DNA of 64,000 bases from an uncultured Desulfovibrionaceae bacterium (GTDB lineage: Bacteria; Desulfobacterota; Desulfovibrionia; Desulfovibrionales; Desulfovibrionaceae). The stretch is taken from contig CASGAP010000001.1 of NCBI GenBank assembly GCA_949299515.1, positions 62,001 through 126,000 on the forward strand, written 5' to 3'. Under the pieces are notes generated by a model. It had not been told where the DNA came from. It worked only from the letters and a program-made list of their open reading frames with translations, and ran no database searches. The position numbers were made by a program, and so were the translations under genes. Positions 8,569 to 17,917 of the stretch are shown here, piece by piece (within the stretch, counting starts at the first letter, position 1; each line of letters starts with the position of its first letter).

Positions 8569-9837
8569 CTAGTGTTTGAAAGAGCGCTGTCCGGTAAAGA
8601 GCATGGCGATATTTTTTTCGTTGCAGGCTTCGATTACCTCGAAATCGCGCAAGGAGCCGCCGGGCTGGGCAATGGCCGTTATGCCTTGGGCAGCGGCGGT
8701 ATCCACGCCGTCGCGGAAGGGGAAGAAGCCGTCGGAAACCATGCGCGTGCCGATAAGGCCGCCTTTGGCTGCGGCGGTTTCAGCCATTACTTCGTCCAGT
8801 TCTTCTTTGGCTTTCGGGTCGGAAAGGGCAAGAAGCTGCCATTCGTACAGGGATTTTTGGCGGCGGTGGTAGATAATGGAGTCCGCATATTTGGTATATG
8901 CTTTGTGAACCGTCAGTTCCACGCAGCCTACTCTGTCCTGTTCGCCGGTGCCTATACCCACGGTTGCGCCGTCTTTTACAAAAATAACGGAGTTGGACGT
9001 AACGCCCGCTTCAACCGCCCACGCAAAAAGCAAATCTTCCACTTCTTCGGGGCTTGCGCTGCGTGTGGCGTAGGATTTGCCTTCTTTGTCCATGGCTGTT
9101 GCGGGAATAAAGTCCTGTGCGGTGCGGATGCGGTTTACAAAGGACTGCTGAATGATCAGACCGCCGTCCATAAGACTCTTGATGTCAAGGAAAGGCGTGC
9201 CGCAGTATTCTTCGAGTCTGCCGAGCTGCGGAAATTCCATAATGCGCAGGTTTTTGCGGGATTTTAGAATTTCGACTGTGCCGTCTTCAAAGCTTGGGGC
9301 GGCAACCACTTCGAAATATTGGGAAGAAATCAGTTCTGCCGTGGCTTTGTCCAGGGCGCGGTTGACGACGACGGCGCCGCCGAAGGCCGCAATCCTGTCT
9401 GACCAGAAGGCTTTGTTCATGGCGTCTTCAAGGCTGTCCTGCCAGGCCGTGCCGCAGGGATTGTTGTGCTTCAAAATGGCAGCTGCGGGTTTTTTTGTAA
9501 GGTACTGCAGGATATTGGCGGCATTGTCCACGTCGGTAAGGTTTGTTTTGCCGGGGTGTTTGCCTGCCTGAATCATTTGCCGTTCGGTAAGGGCTGAAGA
9601 AATGCCCTGTTTTGCGGCTCGCCATTTTTTGCCGCCCAGCGTGCATTCGCCGCTTTCCATGGCGTAGAGGGCTGCGGGCTGGTCCGGGTTTTCGCCGTAA
9701 CGCAGGCCGCGGATTTCGCCGCCCATGTCCCAGGTACGTTTTTTATAGCAAAGTTCGGTATTGCCGAGGGTGATTTTCAGGGTGTCGGGAAATTCGTCCG
9801 TCACAATTTGGCTGTACATTTTTTTTAAGTCGCTCAT
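8569..9837 (-). CDS. purH: Stand-alone AICAR transformylase (PurH C-terminal half, 422 aa)
   Basis: Carries out the formyl transfer of de novo purine synthesis (AICAR to FAICAR). Only the transformylase half of bifunctional PurH is present. It begins shortly before LRYGENPDQPAALY, has the KHNNPCG active-site loop and ends in FTGQRSFKH, the usual PurH C terminus. The MGS-fold IMP cyclohydrolase half (~200 residues) is absent and is not encoded elsewhere in this window. The gene is last in the ileS-lspA-PLDc_N-cpoB-NIL ferredoxin operon, 9 bases after the ferredoxin. A cyclohydrolase encoded elsewhere would be needed to complete the pathway. Confidence 0.9.
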   Translation of the reverse strand: MSDLKKMYSQIVTDEFPDTLKITLGNTELCYKKRTWDMGGEIRGLRYGENPDQPAALYAMESGECTLGGKKWRAAKQGISSALTERQMIQAGKHPGKTNLTDVDNAANILQYLTKKPAAAILKHNNPCGTAWQDSLEDAMNKAFWSDRIAAFGGAVVVNRALDKATAELISSQYFEVVAAPSFEDGTVEILKSRKNLRIMEFPQLGRLEEYCGTPFLDIKSLMDGGLIIQQSFVNRIRTAQDFIPATAMDKEGKSYATRSASPEEVEDLLFAWAVEAGVTSNSVIFVKDGATVGIGTGEQDRVGCVELTVHKAYTKYADSIIYHRRQKSLYEWQLLALSDPKAKEELDEVMAETAAAKGGLIGTRMVSDGFFPFRDGVDTAAAQGITAIAQPGGSLRDFEVIEACNEKNIAMLFTGQRSFKH

Positions 9838-9846
9838 GGCCGCCTC

Positions 9847-10263
9847 CTATTCGTTTACGGAACCGATGTCCGCTTTCATGGCGTGTACGGGACAGATTTT
9901 TATGCAGCGGGTGCATACCACGCATTTATCCACATCAAACGCCAAATGCCGTTCTTTGTCCATGTGCAGGGCGGCAGTGGGGCAAATGGCGGTACAGGCG
10001 CCGCATTCCACGCAGGACTTTTCGTCCCGGAAAATCCGCTGTGCCACGTCGGAAACAATAATGCCCTGTTCTTCGAGATAGTGTTTCGCTTCGTCGACTT
10101 TTTCCTTGGAACCCAGTATTTCCAATATGAGATATCCTTCGCGGCCGCTGGAAATCTGGGCTTTGGATATGTTAAAGTCCAGATCGAATTTGCGGGTCAG
10201 GTTGCACACGACGGGCTGCGTGCTGATATTGGCGGGAAAACGGAGATGAATATTGTAGCCCAT
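9847..10263 (-). CDS. NIL-domain 2[4Fe-4S] ferredoxin, homocysteine-pathway type (138 aa)
   Basis: Residues 1-75 form a NIL domain (substrate-binding domain also found in MetN). Residues 80-130 hold two [4Fe-4S] motifs, with Cys 84, 87, 90, 94 and Cys 114, 117, 120, 124. Proteins of this architecture are the iron-sulfur subunit of aspartate-semialdehyde sulfurtransferase, which makes homocysteine directly from aspartate semialdehyde and sulfide in methanogens. Related genes were reported as needed for homocysteine synthesis in Desulfovibrio. The DUF39/CBS catalytic partner is not adjacent. The function is inferred from this architecture; the fold is certain. Confidence 0.8.
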   Translation of the reverse strand: MGYNIHLRFPANISTQPVVCNLTRKFDLDFNISKAQISSGREGYLILEILGSKEKVDEAKHYLEEQGIIVSDVAQRIFRDEKSCVECGACTAICPTAALHMDKERHLAFDVDKCVVCTRCIKICPVHAMKADIGSVNE

Positions 10264-10272
10264 GGCAATTCC

Positions 10273-11133
10273 TTATAATGTTTGTAAAATGGATTGAGCG
10301 CGCTTAGCTTCTGCGGCTTTGGGATAAATTGTCACCAGTTCGTTGAGGCGCTGCTTGGCTGCGTCTTTTTTGTTCAGTTCGATAAAGCTCATGGCCTGTT
10401 TGAGGTAGCAGGCAGGTGCTTTGTTGCTGTTGGGGAATTGGGAAATTACCTTTTCGTAGGCAAGGGCCGCGCCCGCATAGTTTTTCAGCTGATATTCGCA
10501 TTCGCCCTGCCAGAACCAGGCATTGGAAACCAGCTTGTGATCCGGATAAACGGTTGTGAAATCTTTGAAGGCATTGAGGCCTTTTTGGTATTCGCGGCTG
10601 TTGAAGCTGTTTATGCCGCTGTCATACAGCGCCTGTGCCGTATCGGCGTTTTGTGCGGGCTGGGTCTGCGGTGCGGCTTGGGCAGGAGTTTGGGGCTGCG
10701 TGCCCGGAGTCGGGGTGGTAATTATCTGCGTATTGGTGGTTTCGGTAGGAACGGTATTGCCGTTTGCCGCGGGCATGGGGGAAGCCGGGTCGTTAAGCTG
10801 CAGGTCCATGGCAAGCTGGGTTTCGATGAGGCGCAGGGCTCTGTCGTGGCGGGCAATGATATTGCCGAGTTCGGCAGTGCCGCCGAGGTGGGCTGTGCTG
10901 TTCTGCAGGTTGTCGAGAGAGCCTTTTAAAGAAGCCATTTCCTGGCGCAGGGCCTGAATTTGTGACCAGCTGTCAGCCTGTGCGGGCTGCACGTTGGCGA
11001 TCTGCGCCTGCAGCTGGCGTATGGCGCGTGTATTTTCGTTTACTGCGTATTGAAGATTGTTTCCGCCGGTTGCCGTGCAGGCGCCCAATAAAAGCACTGC
11101 GGACAACAGACTGAATTTTGCGTACATTTTCAT
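10273..11133 (-). CDS. cpoB: Tol-Pal accessory protein CpoB/YbgF-like lipoprotein (286 aa)
   Basis: Envelope protein that links Tol-Pal constriction with peptidoglycan synthesis in better-studied bacteria. A lipobox LLGAC at residues ~16-20 marks it as a lipoprotein, where E. coli CpoB is soluble. A coiled-coil segment covers ~30-110, a Pro/Thr/Gln-rich linker ~115-165, and a TPR domain ~165-286 (ALYDSGINSFNSREYQKGL and two further repeats) as in YbgF. tolB is 37 kb away. It shares a transcript with lspA, which processes lipoproteins. Confidence 0.85.
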   Translation of the reverse strand: MKMYAKFSLLSAVLLLGACTATGGNNLQYAVNENTRAIRQLQAQIANVQPAQADSWSQIQALRQEMASLKGSLDNLQNSTAHLGGTAELGNIIARHDRALRLIETQLAMDLQLNDPASPMPAANGNTVPTETTNTQIITTPTPGTQPQTPAQAAPQTQPAQNADTAQALYDSGINSFNSREYQKGLNAFKDFTTVYPDHKLVSNAWFWQGECEYQLKNYAGAALAYEKVISQFPNSNKAPACYLKQAMSFIELNKKDAAKQRLNELVTIYPKAAEAKRAQSILQTL

Positions 11134-11145
11134 TATGCTGTCTCC

Positions 11146-11355
11146 TTATCGGATAGGTTTGCTGCGTTTAAAGCCGAAAATAAGATATAAAATGCCGCCG
11201 AGCACGGGCAGGAAAATTCCCGCAAGCACCCAGAGCAGGCGTTCTTTTTCTTGGGGAAAGGCGTGGTTCATGGCGTGCCAGATGGTCCATAAATTGAGTA
11301 CGGCAGGCAGCATGAGCAGAAAAATCGTCAATCCGGAGGCATTGGAAAAAAACAT
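11146..11355 (-). CDS. Small PLDc_N-type membrane protein (69 aa)
   Basis: Two hydrophobic helices with the pattern LNLWTIWHAM...RLLWVLAGIFLPVLGGILYLIFG. This is the N-terminal membrane domain found in cardiolipin synthases (PLDc_N) but here without a phospholipase D catalytic part. Stand-alone copies are common and have no known function. It lies between lspA and cpoB with gaps of 3 and 12 bases, so it is part of the operon. Confidence 0.8.
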   Translation of the reverse strand: MFFSNASGLTIFLLMLPAVLNLWTIWHAMNHAFPQEKERLLWVLAGIFLPVLGGILYLIFGFKRSKPIR

Positions 11356-11358
11356 AGT

Positions 11359-11841
11359 TTACCTGTTCGGTTCCTTGTAAAAAATCCAGGCAGCGATAAG
11401 CGTGCCCAAACAAATCGCAATATCGGCTATATTGAAAACGGGCCAGTGCCATTGCTTGTAGTAAATATCAATAAAGTCAATTACATATCTGAGCCGTATC
11501 CTGTCGATGAAATTTCCCGCGGCACCGCCCAAAATACAGGAAAACCCAAAGCACAGAAGCTTTGAGTAAGGCATTTTCCGCATGAAATACAGGATAATCC
11601 ACAGGGCAGTCAGGGTTACGCACACAAAGAACCAAAACTGCCAGCTTGTGTCGGGATTGTTCAAAAAGCCGAAAGCCGCGCCGTAATTGCGCACGTGCAC
11701 GATATTGAAACAATGCGGAATTACGGCAAAGCCGTCATATAACGGGATATTGCGGACAATTGCCCATTTGGACGCCTGATCCGCAATAATCCAAAACAAA
11801 GCAAAAATAAGCAGAATTTTGTATCTGTTGTCTTTTGCCAT
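11359..11841 (-). CDS. lspA: Lipoprotein signal peptidase II (160 aa)
   Basis: Inner-membrane aspartyl protease that removes signal peptides from prolipoproteins. Four hydrophobic segments are present. The two catalytic Asp lie in GNFIDR (D113) and FNIADI (D140), and the N-terminal segment has the usual DQASKW. It starts 3 bases after ileS, the common ileS-lspA arrangement. lgt, the preceding step of the pathway, lies at 24.3 kb. Confidence 0.96.
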   Translation of the reverse strand: MAKDNRYKILLIFALFWIIADQASKWAIVRNIPLYDGFAVIPHCFNIVHVRNYGAAFGFLNNPDTSWQFWFFVCVTLTALWIILYFMRKMPYSKLLCFGFSCILGGAAGNFIDRIRLRYVIDFIDIYYKQWHWPVFNIADIAICLGTLIAAWIFYKEPNR

Positions 11842-11844
11842 TCA

Positions 11845-14655
11845 TTATCCTAAGTTTTTCATAACTTCCGCACAGCGCGGGCAAAGGGTCGGATGTTCCG
11901 GATTTTTGCCCAGCTCGTCGGAGTAAATCCAGCAGCGTTCGCATTTTTCGCCTGCCGCTTTGCTTACGGTAACGGCAACGCCTTCGGTTTCGGCAAAGTA
12001 CGCGTCGATGGGGGCGTCTTTTATGTCGTGCAGGATAAGCTGGGAAACAATGCATACGGAACGCATATCCGTCTGCAGGCCGTCAAGGGCTTTGCGGATG
12101 TCTTCCCTGAGATACAGGTCAACGTGCGTATCGAGGGAATGGCCGATTTCGCCGCTTTGGCGGATAGGTTCGATGGCCTTGGTTATTTCTGAACGGACGG
12201 CAAGGAGCGTTTCCCAGTTCTTGCGGGTTTCTTCGCTGAGGGCGAAGTTTGTGCCGTCAATTTCCTGTGTGGCGAAAATGGTTTTTGCTTCGGGCTTCAG
12301 CGCTTCGGGAATGTAGCGGTAGCTTTCTTCCGCGGTGAAGCTGAGCACGGGCGCCATGTCGCGCAGAAGCGTCATCAGGATATAGTAAACCGCGGTCTGG
12401 GCGGAACGTCTTTCCTTGCTTTCGGGATGTGAGGAATAGAGCCTGTCTTTCAGGATATCGAAATAGAATGCGGAAAGTTCCGTGGCGCACAGGCCGTGCA
12501 GGGTATGGTAAACCTTATGGAATTCAAAGGCTTCGTAGGCTTCCTGGATTTTGCGGTGCGCCTGGAAAACCGTGTCCAGCGCGTATCTGTCAAGGCTTTC
12601 CATATCCTGAACCGCAACCATGCTTTCCTTGGTCAGGTCGAAAATGCTGCCCAGCATATAGCGTATGGTATTGCGTATGCGGCGGTAGGCGTCCACAAGG
12701 CGGTTCATGATTTCTTTGGAGTAGCGGATATCTTCGCGGTAGTCCACGCTGGAAACCCAAAGACGCAGCAGTTCGGCGCCGTTTTGGTCGATAACTTCCT
12801 GCGGGGCAACCACGTTGCCTATGGATTTGGACATTTTTCTGCCGGCGCCGTCCACAACGTAGCCGTGAGTGAGCACGTTTTTATACGGAGCCACGCCGCG
12901 CGTGCCGATTGAGGCAAGGAGGGAAGAATGGAACCAGCCGCGGTGCTGGTCGGAGCCTTCCAGATACAGGTCTGCGGGGAAACCGCCTTCGGGGCGTTTT
13001 TCCATAACCGCGGCAAAGCTGGTGCCGGAATCGAACCATACGTCCAAAATGTCTTTTTCGCGTTTGAAATGGGTGCCGCCGCAGTGCGGGCATTTGATGT
13101 CAGCCGGGATAATTTCGCTGTCATCGGCTTCGTACCAGTAGTCGCAGCCCGTGGGGTGCTTGGCGAAGCGTCCGGCAATTTCGCGCATCCATTTCGGGTC
13201 CTGCCATGCTTCGCCGCAGTCTTGGCAGAGCAGGGCTAGAATAGGCACGCCCCAGGTTCTTTGGCGGGAAATGCACCAGTCGGGGCGCTGTTCTATCATA
13301 TTGTAAATTCTGTCTTCGCCCCAGGACGGTATCCATTTAACGCCGCTGCGGATGGCGTCGAGGGCTTTTTGGCGCAGGTTGTTGGTGTCCATGGTGATAA
13401 ACCATTGGGTGGTTGCGCGGAAAATAACCGGTTCTTTGCAGCGCCAGCAGTGCGGGTAGGAGTGGGAAATTTTGGCCTGAGCCAGCAAATTGCCGACTTC
13501 TTCCAGCTTGGCGATGACATGGGGGTTGGCGTCAAAAACCGTCATGCCCGCGAAAAATTCCACGGCAGGCAGGAAACGGCCTGCGTCGTCCAGCGGGGAA
13601 TAGGCTTCCAAACAGTATTTCAGGCCGACTTCGTAGTCTTCTCGGCCGTGGCCGGGAGCCGTGTGCACGCAGCCCGTGCCCGCGTCAAGGGTGACGTGTT
13701 CGCCGAGAATCATCAGGGAGTCGCGGTTGTAGAAGGGGTGGCAGGCTTTGAGATTTTCAAAGGCTTTGCCTTCTGCTTCGGCAAGCACGGTGTATTCTTC
13801 CCAGCCGAAGATTTTTGCGCAGTTTTCAAGCAGTTCTTTGGCAAGGATATATTGGCTGCCCTTGGCTTCCACGAGAGCGTAAATAAATTCCGGGTGCAGG
13901 CAGACGGCAAGATTGTCCGGCAGTGTCCAGGGCGTGGTTGTCCAGATAACCACATAACTGCGGCTTGTGTCCGCTTCGGAGAAAATGTTTTTCAGCTTCT
14001 CGTCTTTGAGCGGAAAACGCACGTATACGGAGGGGGAAGTGTGGTCGTCGTATTCCACTTCCGCCTCGGCCAGAGCTGTTTGGCAGGAATTGCACCAGTA
14101 AATGGGTTTTTTGGAACGGCTGAGGTTGCCGTTTTCCGCAAAATTGGCAAGTTCTGCCGCGGTTACGGCTTCATAGTCCGGAGCCATGGACATATAGGGG
14201 TTGTCCCAATTGCCGAGTACGCCGAGGCGTTTAAATTCTTTTCTTTGGATATCGAGGAATTTTTGGGCGTATTTGCGGCAGGCTCTGCGGATGGACGCTT
14301 CGGACATCTGAGCTTTTTTCTCGCCGAGTTCCTTTTCCACGTTGCGTTCGATGGGCAGGCCGTGGCAGTCCCAGCCGGGAATGTACGGGGTTTTGTAGCC
14401 TGCGAGGTTTTTGGATTTAATGACGATATCCTTGAGGATTTTATTTAAAGCAGTGCCCAGATGAATATGCCCGTTGGCATAGGGAGGGCCGTCGTGCATA
14501 CGGTATGTGCCCTTGCTGCCTGACGCTTCCTGCATAATTTCATAGACATTGTTCTGTTCCCAGAATTTGAGCATTTCCGGCTCTTTGTGCACGAGATCCG
14601 CTTTCATGGGATACGCTGTTTTCGGTAGGTTCAATGTTTTTTTGTAATCAGCCAT
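11845..14655 (-). CDS. ileS: Isoleucyl-tRNA synthetase (936 aa)
   Basis: Class I synthetase that charges tRNA-Ile. The HIGH motif is [11 protein letters not shown] (residues 57-67), the KMSKS loop lies near residue 600, and an editing domain is inserted between them. The C terminus carries the zinc-binding CERCW...CPRC pairs of the bacterial type. Length is close to E. coli IleS (938). GGAGG precedes the ATG by 8 bases. It is the first gene of the operon running to 8569. No T-box is expected or seen in the ~100-base leader. Confidence 0.98.
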   Translation of the reverse strand: MADYKKTLNLPKTAYPMKADLVHKEPEMLKFWEQNNVYEIMQEASGSKGTYRMHDGPPYANGHIHLGTALNKILKDIVIKSKNLAGYKTPYIPGWDCHGLPIERNVEKELGEKKAQMSEASIRRACRKYAQKFLDIQRKEFKRLGVLGNWDNPYMSMAPDYEAVTAAELANFAENGNLSRSKKPIYWCNSCQTALAEAEVEYDDHTSPSVYVRFPLKDEKLKNIFSEADTSRSYVVIWTTTPWTLPDNLAVCLHPEFIYALVEAKGSQYILAKELLENCAKIFGWEEYTVLAEAEGKAFENLKACHPFYNRDSLMILGEHVTLDAGTGCVHTAPGHGREDYEVGLKYCLEAYSPLDDAGRFLPAVEFFAGMTVFDANPHVIAKLEEVGNLLAQAKISHSYPHCWRCKEPVIFRATTQWFITMDTNNLRQKALDAIRSGVKWIPSWGEDRIYNMIEQRPDWCISRQRTWGVPILALLCQDCGEAWQDPKWMREIAGRFAKHPTGCDYWYEADDSEIIPADIKCPHCGGTHFKREKDILDVWFDSGTSFAAVMEKRPEGGFPADLYLEGSDQHRGWFHSSLLASIGTRGVAPYKNVLTHGYVVDGAGRKMSKSIGNVVAPQEVIDQNGAELLRLWVSSVDYREDIRYSKEIMNRLVDAYRRIRNTIRYMLGSIFDLTKESMVAVQDMESLDRYALDTVFQAHRKIQEAYEAFEFHKVYHTLHGLCATELSAFYFDILKDRLYSSHPESKERRSAQTAVYYILMTLLRDMAPVLSFTAEESYRYIPEALKPEAKTIFATQEIDGTNFALSEETRKNWETLLAVRSEITKAIEPIRQSGEIGHSLDTHVDLYLREDIRKALDGLQTDMRSVCIVSQLILHDIKDAPIDAYFAETEGVAVTVSKAAGEKCERCWIYSDELGKNPEHPTLCPRCAEVMKNLG

Positions 14656-14758
14656 TCTAATTTGCCTCCAAAGCTGTAAACATTGTATTTTTGTCTATTC
14701 TTGATAAATCGTCAAGCAAATACAAAGGGTTTTTAAAATTTTTTTTGCCGCTGCACGG

Positions 14759-15658
14759 TCAGTGGGCGGTGCTTTGCGCGCCCAAAACAAAAATGCTGCC
14801 GTTGGGTGCGTTTTCAAAGGTTTTGCCGCCGTATACAAGAGCGGTTTTTTCTATGTTCATGTTCGGCCAGCCCCCGAACTGTGCGCCGAAGGTTTTCAGC
14901 AGGGCTATGGCCGTGGGGGTGACGGTTTCGCCCGTGCCGGCAAAGGAACATACGCTTACCCCCTGCAAAAGTTTGAGAACGGCGGGCGCAGGGCTCGGAA
15001 TGATGCCGTGCCGGCAGTGTATGGCGCCGTCCGCCAATGGCAGGGCTCCGCAGATAAAGGCGTCGGGCGCAAGTTCGGCAAACAGCGTGCAGGCAAGGCA
15101 TATATCCGCAATGCTGTCCAGGGCGCCCACCTCGTGGAAGGTGACGTCCGCGGTGTTTTTGCCGTGTATTTCCCCTTCGGCTTCGGCGAGCAGGGTAAAG
15201 GCTGCGGCAGCCAGTTTTTTGGCGTTTTGCGGCATAGCGCCGGTTTCGATAATGCGCAGAATGTCGGCAAGCGTTCTGTGGGCGTGTTCGGCGGGCAGGT
15301 CAACGCGGGCGCTTTTGCCGCGTATGCCGCTGACAAAACGGTCTTCTATGTGTATGCAGTTCTGCAGTTCGGGCATATTCAGGCTTTGCAGGCGGGCGGC
15401 AAGCGCGCTGTCGTCAAGCTCCAGCATGAGGGCAAGGCCGCACAGCAGCATATCGCCGGAAAGTCCCGACTGAGGGCGTATGCACAGGATTTTTGCCGCA
15501 TGGGCAGTGGAAGCGGCGGGGCGGTGCGTATGGCAATGTCCGTTCTCGTGGGTATGTCCGTGCATATGTTCATGTTCGGGAGAATGTCCGTGTTCGTGGT
15601 CGTGAGAGTGCCCGTGCGTATGTTTGTGTGTATGTTTGTGTAGTTGTTCGCTGGACAT
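14759..15658 (-). CDS. larC: LarC-type nickel insertase, N-terminal part only, His-rich (299 aa)
   Basis: LarC inserts nickel into the pincer cofactor of lactate racemase and related enzymes. An N-terminal His-rich stretch (~residues 7-46, mostly His-x-His) probably binds nickel. It is followed by SGLSGDML, TFHEVGALDSIADI and HGIIPSPAPAVLKLL, all LarC landmarks. The chain ends just after the GSIFVLG strand, where full-size LarC (~400 aa) continues into a second domain. No continuation exists in any frame before ileS. It follows larB. larA and larE are not in the window. Confidence 0.85.
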   Translation of the reverse strand: MSSEQLHKHTHKHTHGHSHDHEHGHSPEHEHMHGHTHENGHCHTHRPAASTAHAAKILCIRPQSGLSGDMLLCGLALMLELDDSALAARLQSLNMPELQNCIHIEDRFVSGIRGKSARVDLPAEHAHRTLADILRIIETGAMPQNAKKLAAAAFTLLAEAEGEIHGKNTADVTFHEVGALDSIADICLACTLFAELAPDAFICGALPLADGAIHCRHGIIPSPAPAVLKLLQGVSVCSFAGTGETVTPTAIALLKTFGAQFGGWPNMNIEKTALVYGGKTFENAPNGSIFVLGAQSTAH

Positions 15659-15694
15659 GGCGGTTCCTTATTTGTTTGTCTGCTGCTGTTTTGG

Positions 15695-16378
15695 TCAGCA
15701 GAACATATTCAGAATGCGGACGGCGGCGCAGGCGGCGCCGAATCCGTTGTCGATATTAAAAACGGAAATGCCCGGGGCGCAGCTTATGAGCATGGAAGTC
15801 AGTGCGCTTTCGCCCTGTTTTGCCATGCCGTAGCCAACGGAGGTGGGCACGGCCAAAAGAGGCTGGCGGATGAGGCCGCCGAGTACGGAAATAAGGGCGC
15901 CGTCAAGGCCGGCGGCGGCTATGACTATATCATGTTCCCGAATGGCCGGCAGGGCTTTTTGTATGCGCCACAGTCCGGCGACCCCGCAGTCTTCGAACAT
16001 GGTATGGCGGACGCCGAGATATTCCAGGGTTCGTGCGGCTTCCCATGCGGTTTGTGCGTCGGCGCTTCCTGCCGAAACAACAGCCACTTTTTTTCCCGAT
16101 TTATGCGGTTCCAGAGCAAAGGCAAAGGCCGTGCGGGAAAGTTCGTGGTAATTTACGCCCTGCTGTATTTCTTTGGGAAAAGCGTAAAAAATTTCCGGCT
16201 TAAGGCGCGTGAACAGAATGCTTTTGCCGGTGCTGCGGCTGAATTCCCGCAGCAGCGCGCAGAGTATGGTGCTGTCTTTGCCTTCGCAGAAAACCGCTTC
16301 CGGCATACCGAGCCGTTCTTTGCGGGCATGGTCAAACTGTACGTGGGAGATATTGTCTTTGTTTTCCATGGCAGGCAT
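15695..16378 (-). CDS. larB: LarB, nickel-pincer cofactor biosynthesis carboxylase (227 aa)
   Basis: LarB carboxylates nicotinic acid adenine dinucleotide as the first step of the nickel-pincer cofactor. The C-terminal two-thirds is the PurE/AIRC-like fold, with VAVVSAGSADAQTAWEAARTLEYLG, HDIVIAAAGLDGALISVLGG and VPTSVGYGMAKQGESALTSML. Length fits LarB (~220-250). It is upstream of larC with a 36-base gap. Start at 16378, with ATG at 16369 as an alternative; neither has a strong Shine-Dalgarno. Confidence 0.92.
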   Translation of the reverse strand: MPAMENKDNISHVQFDHARKERLGMPEAVFCEGKDSTILCALLREFSRSTGKSILFTRLKPEIFYAFPKEIQQGVNYHELSRTAFAFALEPHKSGKKVAVVSAGSADAQTAWEAARTLEYLGVRHTMFEDCGVAGLWRIQKALPAIREHDIVIAAAGLDGALISVLGGLIRQPLLAVPTSVGYGMAKQGESALTSMLISCAPGISVFNIDNGFGAACAAVRILNMFC

Positions 16379-16408
16379 AATAGCCGTGTTTCGGCGAAAA
16401 GTAAAGAA

Positions 16409-16432
16409 AAAGCACGGTTTCCCGTGCTTTAG
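16409..16432 (-). terminator. Terminator of the first amidohydrolase gene
   Basis: On the minus strand AAAGCACGG and CCGTGCTTT pair around a GAAA-type loop, followed by a short T run, immediately after the stop at 16433. Confidence 0.8.
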
Positions 16433-17665
16433 TTATTTGGTTTCCGCAAGAATCCGAACGGCTTTTTGGTAGATGCGGGCTCCGGTGCAGAGCTGTTCGG
16501 GTTCCGTGTATTCGAAGGGGCTGTGGCTGAGTCCGTTTTTGCTCGGCACAAAGAGCAGACCTGAGGGGACAATGCGCGCCATGCACGCGGCGTCGTGGGC
16601 AGGGCCGCTGTTGAGATCCATGCAGTCTGCGTTCAGGGTTTCGCAGGCTTGGCGAAAAGCGTTTTTGACTTTGTCGTCCATTTTGCAGCCGCCGCTGAAA
16701 GAAAGCTTTTCTATGTTGATTTCAATTTGATTTTCCCGTGCGCAGCCGCGGAGAATTTCTTCCGCGGTTTCCCAGCTTTTTTCAAGGAGAGGGACTTCAA
16801 GCTGTCTGAAATCCAGGGTAAAGGAAAATTCGCCGGGAACTACGTTGGCTATATTCGGTTTGCATGCAAACTGACCGAACGTAAAGCTTGTGCCTTCGGG
16901 GAATTTGCCTTGGCGGTATGCTTCCTGTATGGCTTTGTGCGCGTCGGCAAAGCAGGCGGCCGGGTCGCGTCTGCCCTGCATGGGGCTGGCGGCGTGTTCG
17001 GATTTTCCCGTATAGGTGATGCGGTGCATGAGCATACCGCTTATGGCCTGAACAATGCCTGCATCGCATTTGTTTTCTTCGAGTTTGCAGCCTTGTTCTA
17101 TGTGGATTTCCAAAAAGGCGAAAATTTCTTCTGGACGGAGCTGTTCTTTAGCTATTTTTTTTGGACTGAGTCCAAATTCTTTCAGCAGATTCCAGGCTGT
17201 AGTCTTTGCATTTTTCAAGGTTTTGAGATCCTGCGGGGCAAAGGCGCCCGTTATGAGTTTGCTGCCCAGGCAGGTGGTGCCGAAATTGGAGCCTTCTTCT
17301 TCCGCAAAGGCGATAAATTCAATGCTGCGGTAGGGAATGTAGTTTTGCTCGTAAAAGGAGCAGAGGGTTTCGCAGGCGCAGACTACGCCGTAGGTGCCGT
17401 CGTATTTGCCGCCGTTTTTTACCGTGTCAAGGTGCGAACCGATGACAATGCGGGGGGCTTTGCTTTGGCCTTTATACAGGGCATGGAAGTTGCCCGCGTT
17501 GTCCACCCAGGTTTTTATGCCTGTTTTGGCGAAGCGTTTTTTTAAGCAGCCGAGGGCTTTTTGGTAGGTGCTTGACCATGCAAAACGGGTAACGCCGTTT
17601 TCCGGGCTGTCGTTATAATCCGCGGCAAGTTTTTCAAGAACGGAGAGAAGTCTTTTTTCGTTCAT
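16433..17665 (-). CDS. M20-family Zn-dependent amidohydrolase (carbamoylase/allantoate type, 410 aa)
   Basis: Member of the HyuC/AllC group, which hydrolyses N-carbamoyl amino acids, allantoate or ureidoglycolate with two metal ions. All metal ligands are visible: H78 in GSHLDT, D89 in KYDGTYG, E124 in EEEG, H188 in IHIEQG and H381 in HSPFEYTE. The gate His (H224 in KSEHAASP) and the PAHDA His (H357) are also present. The ATG at 17665 has AAAGGAG upstream. The substrate is not predictable. A degenerate paralogue follows upstream at 17944. Confidence 0.88.
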   Translation of the reverse strand: MNEKRLLSVLEKLAADYNDSPENGVTRFAWSSTYQKALGCLKKRFAKTGIKTWVDNAGNFHALYKGQSKAPRIVIGSHLDTVKNGGKYDGTYGVVCACETLCSFYEQNYIPYRSIEFIAFAEEEGSNFGTTCLGSKLITGAFAPQDLKTLKNAKTTAWNLLKEFGLSPKKIAKEQLRPEEIFAFLEIHIEQGCKLEENKCDAGIVQAISGMLMHRITYTGKSEHAASPMQGRRDPAACFADAHKAIQEAYRQGKFPEGTSFTFGQFACKPNIANVVPGEFSFTLDFRQLEVPLLEKSWETAEEILRGCARENQIEINIEKLSFSGGCKMDDKVKNAFRQACETLNADCMDLNSGPAHDAACMARIVPSGLLFVPSKNGLSHSPFEYTEPEQLCTGARIYQKAVRILAETK

Positions 17666-17767
17666 AGCAACTCCTTTAAAAGACGTAGTCGGAGTATCGC
17701 ACAAAACGGTTTTGCAGACAATGCCCCGAAACGGTGAAAATGCAGTTTTTGCAGTGTCGGCGGGATA

Positions 17768-17905
17768 TTAGGGGGCAAATTATTTTTCTTTTTTTCTTGG
17801 GGGCAAATCTTTTTTTTAACCAAAACAAACGTTAAAACGGTCTGTTTCCGAAGATATTTTTATAACGCTGTAATCAATGGCATTAATTCGGAAACATACC
17901 CCTAA
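17768..17905 (-). repeat. TIR-family intergenic element, copy B
   Basis: Bounded by TTAGGGGGCAAATTATTTTT (17768-17787) and AATTCGGAAACATACCCCTAA (17885-17905), which are imperfect inverted repeats of each other. Read on the minus strand, the interior matches copy A at 34.7 kb: a GATTACAGC-like start, then a CAGACCGTTTTAACGTTTG-like segment, then CCCCCAAGAAAAA. It lacks the long central hairpin. It sits between the two amidohydrolase genes, and the rest of that 278-base gap holds only the downstream terminator. Confidence 0.72.
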
Positions 17906-17917
17906 TAATAAACAGCC

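Noticed and set aside
14759..14761. Selenocysteine readthrough to extend larC
   Set aside because: The TGA has no SECIS-like stem in place and the downstream frame shows no LarC sequence before the ileS leader.
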